A stretch of DNA of 64,000 bases from Limnoperna fortunei (lineage: Eukaryota > Mollusca > Bivalvia > Mytilida > Modiolidae): NCBI GenBank assembly GCA_944474755.1, contig OX104117.1, positions 79,956,926-80,020,925 on the forward strand, written 5' to 3'. This document shows positions 58,801 to 64,000 of the stretch, piece after piece. The notes below the pieces were generated by a model. It was not told where the DNA came from. It searched no databases and saw only the letters and a list, made by a program, of their open reading frames with translations. Position numbers and translations under genes: made by a program. Positions within the stretch are counted from its first letter, which is position 1; the number at the start of each line of letters is the position of its first letter.

Positions 58801-59506
58801 GATAGATGTTTTAATATTAACAAAAGTCTGACTACCAAAGGTCAATATTAAGTTTTAAAAAAGCAACAGTTTACAACAAAAACACATGTCCCAGACATCA
58901 GCAATAGTACTTATAAATGGTTGCATGTCAATAGTTCTTTTTTTCAATTTTTCTTAGAATTCAGATGTTATCTTTTCAAATAATCTTTACTATTTAATAT
59001 TTATTGATACACAGGTAAAAGATCAAAAAGTTGTATATTTCTAAACCAAAGGCGGGCAACTAACACATTTTTTCCATATACCCTATTATCTAGTTACTTT
59101 GGGAATTAGCTGAAATTGCTAAAACAAGGATGCGAAAAAAAATCTTTCAAATCAAGTCCGGAGCTTTTATTTGTTCGATCATGATTACTCAAATCATATT
59201 AAATATAGATGACAATTCGTATATATTTCTAATATACCAACATCATATTTAATGTAAACACACTCGGTTTTCTGAAAATTCATTTTGTTTCTAGTAATAT
59301 TTACACATCACACAGGTTTTCGGAAATTACCAAAAGAAAATACTAGAATCAGCAATACATTCATTTCCATTTTCACCAACAGTATTGCTTTCATTTACAG
59401 GAGACGTCAAATTTGTGGTAGCTTAGGATTAAGGTCTTCATCTGCATCCTACAAGAGATTTGTTGACGAAGATCGAGAAGGAGTAAACTTGAACGCCATG
59501 TTATAA
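52872..59506 (+). CDS. Unrecognised Ser/Thr-rich type I membrane protein, complete, 3 exons
   Basis: Exons 52872-52920, 57621-58272 and 59401-59506 join in phase (807 bp, 268 residues, TAA). Start choice: ATG in strong context (A at -3, G at +4), opening MEILVCVLFIGIFMYT, a signal peptide. Residues ~20-195 are rich in Ser and Thr, with several N-glycosylation sequons (for example FNSST, NGSK, NSTV, NCSE), mucin-like. Close to the membrane is a Cys pair in NQNCSENCHK. One membrane helix lies at ~211-232 (TAVIIILVFLVIIFAVIGLACY without its ends). A basic 36-residue tail follows, beginning RRRRQICGSLGL and ending EDREGVNLNAML. No domain or family was recognised; the shape suggests a small cell-surface mucin or adhesion protein. 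Intron 1 (4.7 kb) holds antisense LINE sequence; intron 2 holds a SINE with a foldback inside it. AATAAA lies at 59637 and again at 59684. Confidence 0.7.
53076..53297 (-). mobile_element. LINE 3' end fragment
   Basis: The minus strand ends TGCAATAAAGAATTTGAATT plus TGATTAA, an AATAAA plus short-repeat tail typical of non-LTR 3' ends. It is preceded by a trace of coding (RTFLKQSFEMRK). It is directly abutted by the (TGTTC)n tail of the next LINE. Confidence 0.5.
53301..53470 (-). other. 3' UTR and (TGTTC)n tail of the chimeric LINE
   Basis: After the stop at 53471, about 150 bp runs to GGTAAATAAAAATCTG and then TTCTGTTCTGTTCTG repeats at 53301-53324. This marks the 3' end of the element on the minus strand. 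Confidence 0.65.
53471..57142 (-). CDS. Non-LTR retrotransposon ORF2-type polyprotein, chimeric, 1223 residues
   Basis: Endonuclease, reverse transcriptase and zinc-finger protein that would copy LINE RNA at a nicked target. In order: residues ~10-88, a second copy of the C-terminal zinc-binding segment (C36, C39, H47, C52); ~89-305, an apurinic-type endonuclease domain lacking its N-terminal portion (GDINAR at 181-186, LSDH at 291-294); ~530-850, RT with FVDFSKAFDSVPH (~675), GVRQGD (733-738) and LLYADDLVLL (YADD at 775-778); and the native C-terminal zinc motif C1131, C1134, H1143, C1148. The N-terminal segment is collinear with the C-terminus of the family (KLRVSDHTLHIEQGRY against KLRLSDHDLNIERGRY), so the frame fuses the tail of one copy to the middle of another. 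The endonuclease has lost its first catalytic motifs (Asn and QE box), so self-mobilisation is unlikely. It lies antisense in intron 1 of the membrane-protein gene. The clade was not determined. Confidence 0.85.
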   Translation of the reverse strand: MPCWFLLMITKLRVSDHTLHIEQGRYHNIPRCQRICSKCQILEDEEHFLLHCQINTLPRDIFYSKISNIDDIFANLNTNEKLKYILCPKFRNKGKKSGGLSVYVKDEIRSGVKFLDHCTNDFIWLKLSKNFFNTIEDIFICFLYDPPESSTFTKRLDYNILDLIEKDIVKYSKVGKIILAGDINARVAENLDFIPNDSDHHIPLFNSYRFDNSLLNRRSKDTFICARGRQLLTLCISSGLRILNGRTFGDINGDLTCHQPIGSSVVDYMLTSEDLLKDITYFKVHEIKPLLSDHCQISCMIQCKFKSMEVKKDDDFLMPDKYIWDIESQVKFQTALNTAEIRSLINNLSDSKSHDVDNLIEDFNSIVMKSANLSLKVKKNSSKNKIKTKIIKNKLWFNGDLRKLKSELDYKCEKFKKNSNDPYIRGNFFKCLKLYRKTRKTVMKTYRKDLLAKLDNLQSNNPKEYWELVEKLKSDGNSFKKESMIDMEQWRDHFENLNKVPNNKDNSYLALKLSEAEKQVIFNELDYKISTTEVLTALKTLKNGKACGFSNILNEMLKYGSHILCPLITKIFNEIFSQGKYPQSWSKSYIAPIHKKGPIDDPSNYRGITISDNVSKLFNKILDTRLTKYFDKQKTICDEQIGFSTGKRTSDHMFVLKTLINKYTCNNSKALYTCFVDFSKAFDSVPHTGLFYKLKQAGVGTKFYNIVKSLYSNIKVCVKIGNRRTDFFQSSIGVRQGDNLSPNLFNLYLSDLPSHFDSSCDPVVLNNTNLSCLLYADDLVLLSSSKTGLQNAINKLSTFSKEWQLEINTSKTKVLIFNKAGRYRKNIFFTYNNVVIEQVQRYTYLGINFAASGTFSYAKLDIHNKGLKAFYKLKKTFSSGKPRISTLIHIFNHTVKPVLLYGSEIWGEFSVKATQKENDNFFAKNIEKLKQENINLKFCQYALGVSSKTSKNGMRGELGCLPLIFDVYINMVKYWLRLHEISYDNTYNKKRENHTILNAAFKESEKMANNNQESWLNCIQTIFKFLNIEHLYLNATSYKHTYIINKIRHKLKMKLIDIWFKDINNDIKSKAKVGNKLRTYRKFKYIYQLEPYLNIGSENQRKYLTKLRLSDHDLNIERGRYTNLEIHQRICYMCKNEVEDEKHFLLNCPNLEEIRKPFIEEINDKYCNFKNLCIDNKFLWLMSNEDTFVIKLLLKLVVELKEKRNVLISQDDRVVSPCSVLTG
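56873..57135 (-). pseudogene. Tail fragment of another LINE copy fused in frame to the endonuclease
   Basis: Encodes the first ~88 residues of the chimeric frame. Its zinc-finger pattern C-x2-C-x7-H-x4-C and the following FAN..NEKLKYIL match the C-terminal end seen at 62000-62180 (NDKFMFIL). The break to endonuclease sequence (FRNKGKKSGGLSVYVK) is near 56875. Confidence 0.7.
57143..57620 (+). other. Remainder of membrane-protein intron 1
   Basis: AT-rich intron leading to the polypyrimidine tract and CAG acceptor at 57618-57620. The frame at 57173-57358 has no family resemblance. Confidence 0.5.
58450..58735 (+). mobile_element. SINE interrupted by a foldback insertion
   Basis: The SINE core begins with CTCCAATCTTAAATGACAA and AGTTTTCCTAACGAAGGTC, breaks at CGGCTTCCCG (58520), and resumes after 58637 with CTTCCCAACC, AAAACTGGATGCCATGATAT and AGCTGAAGAATTGATGAAAG. 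CTTCCC is present on both sides of the insert, a possible target duplication. Confidence 0.78.
58524..58636. mobile_element. Palindromic foldback element with an extra arm
   Basis: The first arm TAGTCCGAGAATCCTCTGCC... (58524-58557) and a complementary second arm (about 58566-58600) flank a short loop, ACGTGC. A third arm (58603-58636) duplicates the second with a few changes (GGCGTTGGGCGGC). Same family as 44969-45062. Confidence 0.85.
58737..59400 (+). other. Rest of membrane-protein intron 2
   Basis: AT-rich, nothing recognised. Ends at TCATTTACAG before the last exon. Confidence 0.5.
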
Positions 59507-59635
59507 TCATTCGTGGAATACAGTTGTTGTATTATTTAATAGCTGCACTGACTTCAGTCAATCAGTAAGGCTATATAGAGGTGCAAAAGGAAGACAATAC
59601 ATTGGACTATCGCTACAGTGCATACAATACATGTA

Positions 59636-59730
59636 CAATAAACACTATGTATAGTACATAACTTGATGACTATACACCAGACCAATAAACACTATGTATA
59701 GTACATAACTTGATGACTATACACCAGACC
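59636..59730 (+). terminator. 47-bp tandem duplication carrying two polyadenylation signals
   Basis: CAATAAACACTATGTATAGT... is repeated at 59636 and 59683 with identical sequence. Each copy has AATAAA (59637 and 59684), 131 and 178 bp after the stop of the membrane-protein gene, so they are plausible poly(A) signals. The duplication is directly visible; the function is inferred. Confidence 0.5.
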
Positions 59731-59889
59731 AATTTCTGTGAATGTCTACATATTCATATGTGCATGTTCAGAAGACAATCTAATGCACTGTGTTTTTTAA
59801 GCATTTAATTATTGTAGTATGTATAATTACCTCTTTAATCACGTGCAAATTGAAAACAATGCATCAGACCAGTCTTATTTTGAGACTTA

Positions 59890-60200
59890 TTTCTGTCATG
59901 TAAGTGAGTCCAAAACTAAAAAAGAAATTTACGGAAGATAAAATAATTGAAATGCTCTATTTTCTTATTAACAAGGTATTCGTTCAGTTTAGTGGACGTG
60001 TTTTTCAGCCGACAACTGGTTTTCCAATTGTGCCTCATTGTTTATCACTTTGTTCCTCCATTCATATAAAGTGTAATTATTATATAATTTCTGTAGACAA
60101 GAAAGACCGTAGACTAGCACACTCTTTTAATATCAGCTTCCGTTACATTGATGATGCCCTTTCACTAAACAATACATCCGTGAGTACATAACTAGCTTAT
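59890..60200 (+). mobile_element. Penelope-like element RT fragment
   Basis: A plus-strand frame of 95 codons (59904-60191) reads FTEDKIIEMLYFLINKVFVQ, FSGRVFQPTTGFPIVPHC, then KKDRRLAHSFNISFRYIDDA, LSLNN. These match the Penelope RT order F.EDKI..ML.FLIDNIFV, FGGRVFQQT.GIPMGTNCAP, and FRYIDDVLSLNN. The middle (after GFPIVPHC) is scrambled and both ends are truncated. Non-functional. Confidence 0.72.
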
Positions 60201-60555
60201 ATTAAGCGAGGCGTTGTTGAACTTGCCTTATTAAATTTACAGCAACTTCTAACGTCAAAAGTATCGCTGTTTTGAAGGAGTAGCTTCAGTTCACACAGAA
60301 AATAGTAATATGATCCCATATTGTTTTTTTTGTGTTTTATCTATTTATTTTTGCTTGTTTTTTTAATTTGTTTGATATGTTTTATATAAGTACTTAATAT
60401 ATATAATATATTAAAATTTTGTAATTTTGATTTTTTTATTTTGATCTGTTTGTACAATCCCTACTACACATATTATAGTAAGAGCAGACGGACATACCGT
60501 CATTGTATGCATAAAGTATCCATCAAAAACTTTACGACTGCAAAAGTGAAAACGA
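60201..60555. other. Unassigned AT-rich spacer
   Basis: T-rich stretch around 60320-60430. No gene or repeat recognised. Confidence 0.45.
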
Positions 60556-60559
60556 CCAA

Positions 60560-60800
60560 CCATCAAAAATGCAGAGTAATGTCATCATCTTCATGAAAAA
60601 GTAGGAAAGAACACATAGCATAGAAATTCAAGAGCAAATAGCAACCTCCCATCCAGTTATAGTAAACAATACCCGAGATATAGATGGCGCATCCTAAGAC
60701 CAATTCATACACCCCTTGTGTAAGTCTTTGCTAAGATATTAACGGATGGCAGTTACATAATGCCAAGTGACAAATATATCATAGTGCAATAACACCTGTA
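60560..60800 (-). pseudogene. Decayed duplicate of the last MMD exon plus flanking intron
   Basis: GCAAATAGCAACCTCCCATC at about 60634 and AGATGGCGCATCCTAAG... parallel 13694-13790 (GCAAATGGCAACCTCCCATC, AGGTGGCACCTCCGAAG). The left part AGTAATGTCATCATCTTCAT parallels the end of the coding exon. About 40 bp between CATAGCATAG and AGAGCAAATAGC is missing relative to the real exon, and substitutions destroy the frame. Similarity continues past the splice acceptor into intron (GACAAATATATCATAGTG against GACCAATTTGTCATAGTG), so this is a DNA-level duplication, not a processed copy. Confidence 0.8.
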
Positions 60801-60810
60801 TTATCACCAA

Positions 60811-62245
60811 GAAGTAAGTTTTTCAGTTAAGCTACCTAATGGTCTGACTGAAACTTTTATTTCAAATATAGGAGTGAAACAAGGCTGCATTTTAAGCCCT
60901 ACTCTCTTTTCATTATATATCAATGATATTGTCGATAAATTTAATACGTCCTGTGATGCAGCTGTGTTAAAAGATAGAAAAATTTCATGTCTACTTTTTG
61001 CAGATGATTTAGTACTATTATCAAATTCATCCCAAGGTTTACAAAAAATGCTTGATAAGTTATATAGTTTTTGTCAAAAGTGGAATCTTAAAGTGAATGT
61101 GGATAAGACAAAAGTCATGATTTTTAATAAGTCAGGAAAAATTTTAAAAGGCTTTCATTTTCTCTACAATAATCAATATATACATCAAGCAACTGAATAT
61201 AAATATCTAGGTATATATTTCAAGGCATCAGGTTCATTCACATTTGCTATCAACTACCTTTCAAAAAAAGCCAGCAAGGCCATGTTCTGTGTAAGAAAAA
61301 TGTTATTCTCTGAAAAACTTAATGTCCCATCTCATATCAAGCTTTTTGATACATGTGTTAAACCAATCCTTCTCTATTGTTCTGAAGTATGGGGACTAAA
61401 GTCGATTATAAAAGCGAATCAGTCTCTTGAATCTAAATATAAAGATTTTCTACCTAACAAATTGCAAATAAAAAACGCCAAATTTATTTTAGGGGTTAGC
61501 AAAAAAGCTTCCAATATGGCAGTACTGGGAGAACATTGTTTTTCTTTTTGCTATATCAGCTATTAAGTTAACAATAGGTTTTTGGGATCATCTAATTAAA
61601 TTAGATGAAAACTCTATTGCTAAAAGAGCATATGAAGCTAACCTTCTATTGAAAGATAGTTTTTGTGACTTACTAAAATGTTTAATGTCAAAACTTGGAT
61701 TCAGTCATATATGGGAAAATCAAGGCACATTTAATATAAATGGACTAATTTCTTCAATTAACAAATAATTGGAAGAACAATATATTCAAGTTTGGAAACT
61801 ATCCCTTTTTGATGATTCCAGTAATCCCAATGGCAACAAACTTAGACTGTATAGAAAACTGAAATTAGATTATAAAATTGAAACATATCTTCTAGCTAAC
61901 AAAGATAAAAGTTATACAGCAAGTTTCACTAAGATTCGCAAAAGTAATAGTAACTTGAAAATTGAAGAAGGGAGATATAATAAAACTCCATTGCATAATC
62001 GTTTATGCCCATTATGTAATATTGAAGTTGAAGATGAGTTTCACTTTTTAATGAGTAGTCCATGTCTTGATAACCCTAGAAATGTATTTTTAAAGAAAAT
62101 AACAGATATTGTTCCCTCATTTTCAGATATGAGTATAAATGACAAATTTATGTTTATTCTCAAGGACAAAGATGTAGATTTGTGTCAAGTATGTATTGAT
62201 GGGTTATATGAAATGTACAATTTGAGCACTAGCTTAAGAAAATAG
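60811..62245 (+). pseudogene. 5'-truncated LINE copy, same family as 53471-57142
   Basis: Starts abruptly inside RT (VSFSVKLPNG, then IGVKQGC, FADD in LLFADDLVLLSNS, and LKVNVDKTKVMIFNKSG), and continues to the C-terminal zinc motif LCPLCNIEVEDEFHFLMSSPC, ending LSTSLRK before TAG. One frameshift near 61530 (after AVLGE) and one in-frame TAA at about 61766 break it. Otherwise most of the length is open, so the insertion is moderately young. The 5' end lies within ~10 bp of the MMD-exon duplicate. The 3' UTR runs to CCAATAAAGAACTTGAGC near 62465. Confidence 0.85.
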
Positions 62246-63084
62246 CAGATTTATATTTAAACATTTATATATACTACATGTTGTAGTAGCTGAAACTAAT
62301 AAAGTGATCTTCATTTTTGTTCGCCTTTAATACGTTGAATTTGAATGTATATACATCGCACCTCCTCTGAACAAATTATTAGTATTATTGTTTCTATGAT
62401 ATAAACACTGTTATTGTTAATGTATATGTGTTGGTAATAATTCATTTATTTTGGATTTTAAACCAATAAAGAACTTGAGCTTGAACTCATAATAAGACAG
62501 TTCATCTAGCTAGCAGCGTTTCAGCTACCGCTATATTTTGAATAAGACCAATTTAACGAGCAATAAATCATCAGATGGAAATTAAATATCGCAAAGGACT
62601 GCAATTTTACTGCCGTTTTGATGGGTCGGGCTAAGAGCAGATAATTTTATCAATATCAACAAGATGTGTCGTTAATTTACAAGGCGCATAGCACCCTCCC
62701 CACGTGACCCTCCCAACTATTTCTGTACCAAGACTTGTTTCTGTATTTATCCTTACAAAAACTCTGCACAATCAGATTATATCCCTATCTGCCACCTGGG
62801 ATGAGCTGCTCAGCAATTACAATGTAAATTAAAAACCCTTCTAGTACCCAATCCAGTCACATGAAAACCCATTAAAATAAATGCTTCTCTGCTTAGCATG
62901 CAGCATAACTGGTTGTCTCAATGTTAAAGTATCATACTTATGTCTTGTAAAATGTAATAAGATATATGAAATAAGGAATGGAGGCTCTAGAAAACTTTAA
63001 ATTATGGCTGTTAATGAAAAAGTGTGGGTGGTAAATGCAAAGTAAAGTTAATTAGCGATTATAAATTTTGTCTTAAATTCCCAA
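62246..63084. other. LINE 3' UTR then unassigned spacer
   Basis: The LINE 3' end is probably near 62485 (AATAAAGAACTTGAGCTTGA). The remainder has no recognised gene or repeat. Confidence 0.5.
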
Positions 63085-63298
63085 TTAGTGCAATGTTAAA
63101 CCAATGGAGCACATTTAGTGCCATGTTAAACCTAAGGAGCACATTTAGTGCCATGTTAAACCTATGGAGCACGTTTAGTGCCATGTTAAACCTAAGGAGC
63201 ATATTTAGTGCCATGTTAAACCTATGGAGCACGTTTAGTGCCATGTTAAACCTAAGGAGCACATTTAGTGCCATGTTAAACCTATGGAGCACATTTTA
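63085..63298. repeat. 30-bp minisatellite, about 7 copies
   Basis: Unit CCATGTTAAACCTAAGGAGC, ACATTTAGTG at 63121, 63151 and so on. CTAAGG and CTATGG variants alternate, suggesting a 60-bp dimer. Both strands are open because the unit is a multiple of 3. Confidence 0.92.
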
Positions 63299-63299
63299 A

Positions 63300-64000
63300 A
63301 CGAACAGGCGAAGCATCAAATATAGTACCTTGAAAGATATATGTGATATTTTTGACATGACAAATTTAATTAAAGACCCTACATGTTTTTGTAAAGACTC
63401 TGCCCCAAGTCTAGTAGATGTCATCCTTACCAATAAACCAAATTTTTGTAATACCACATGTAATTTTGGTACTGGTTTAAGTGACTGCCACAACCTTATT
63501 GCAGTACAATTCAAATGTGATACTCCACATTTAATAAATAAACAAAAGAAATTTAGAAGTTTTAAACATTTTAATACTGATAATTTTCTGGAAGATCTAA
63601 GAAATATAGACTTTCAGACTGAAAATATTACAGATGTCAATCAATCATATGAATCTTTTAATAAATACTTTATGGAAGTATTTAACAAACATGTACCCGT
63701 AAAATGTAGAAATGTTGTTAGGACGCCTGCACCTTTCATGAATAGTAGGTTAAGGAAAGCTGTTTACAAAAAAAGAATGCTTCATAATAATTACAAAAGA
63801 TATAGGGATAACAAATCATGGGATGAATATAGGATACAGAGAAATTTAGTTAATAAGATCAAACGTGAATCAGTTAAGCACTATTTTATGGAAAGATGTA
63901 TTGGTGGACCCAAAAACAAACATTTTTGGCCAACTATTAAACCATTTCTAATGAACAAAGGTTGTCTTCATGATACAAATATAATGATACAAGAAAATGA
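63300..64000 (+). mobile_element. LINE (CR1/jockey-like) endonuclease end and pre-RT region, runs off window
   Basis: An uninterrupted frame from 63300 to the window end reads LKDICDIFDMTNLIKDPTCF, SLVDVILTNKPNF, GTGLSDCHNLIAVQF, followed by a basic linker with RLRKAVYKKRMLHNNYKRY and HFWPTIKPFLMNKG. In jockey/CR1-type LINEs these are the last endonuclease motifs (D.I.TN and SDH-like SDC) and the segment before RT. The N-terminal part of the endonuclease is missing and the frame begins at the edge of the 30-bp minisatellite. The third position of the SDH box is C rather than H, which would disable the nuclease. RT should lie beyond 64000. Confidence 0.75.

Noticed and set aside
60874..61566. 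Intact small reverse transcriptase gene with GTG start
   Set aside because: The frame continues upstream to about 60811 without a proper start and downstream after a frameshift and a stop. It is a 5'-truncated LINE copy.

Overview
The window is an AT-rich eukaryotic (animal) chromosome segment. Coding exons are short, have GT..AG introns, and are separated by kilobases of minisatellites, SINEs, LINEs, foldback elements and other dispersed repeats. The repeat types suggest a bivalve mollusc, most likely a mussel-like species. They include elements with internal ~146-bp tandem cores resembling bivalve 'pearl'/HINE elements, tRNA-derived SINEs, Penelope-like fragments, and abundant CR1/jockey-like LINE debris. 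This is an inference from repeat style and protein similarity; no database was searched.

Host genes. (1) 2-6871 (+): the 3' part of a Radil-like gene (Ras-association and dilute-domain protein). Eight exons give 581 residues: end of the DIL domain, a Ser/Pro-rich linker and a C-terminal PDZ domain. (2) 13592-21517 (-): five exons of an MMD/PAQR family seven-helix membrane protein, 202 residues to the stop. The first, N-terminal exon was not found. (3) 52872-59506 (+): a complete three-exon gene for an unrecognised 268-residue, Ser/Thr-rich type I membrane protein. Its first intron has been invaded by antisense LINE sequence.

Repeats by region. 7-13 kb: SINE scraps and a 61-bp minisatellite. 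15.4-19.6 kb, in an MMD intron: an old pearl-like core array, then a 2.65-kb satellite of a ~69-bp unit with a 1164-bp higher-order period. 21.6-22.7 kb: a SINE and an 807-bp TIR element. 23.3-29.8 kb: a 6.5-kb satellite whose 41-bp unit is a deletion derivative of the adjacent 77-bp unit. 30-38 kb: a hairpin element, two pearl/HINE-like elements, a 34-bp minisatellite, a 1.1-kb dispersed repeat, and a pair of inverted ~250-bp repeats around one HINE-like copy. 38-52 kb: more dispersed repeats, several strong palindromes, minisatellites, tRNA-like SINEs and a decayed LINE. 53-57 kb: a LINE with a 1223-codon open frame of chimeric structure. 59.9-64 kb: a Penelope-like fragment, a decayed duplicate of the last MMD exon, a second copy of the same LINE family truncated next to it, and the start of another LINE running off the window.

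The three host genes show no sign of functional linkage. Radil (Rap/Ras-linked cell adhesion) and MMD (PAQR membrane protein) are convergent neighbours separated by about 6.7 kb. The strongest 'second look' items are the chimeric LINE, the MMD exon duplicate beside a LINE truncation point, the recurring palindromic foldback family, and the higher-order satellites.
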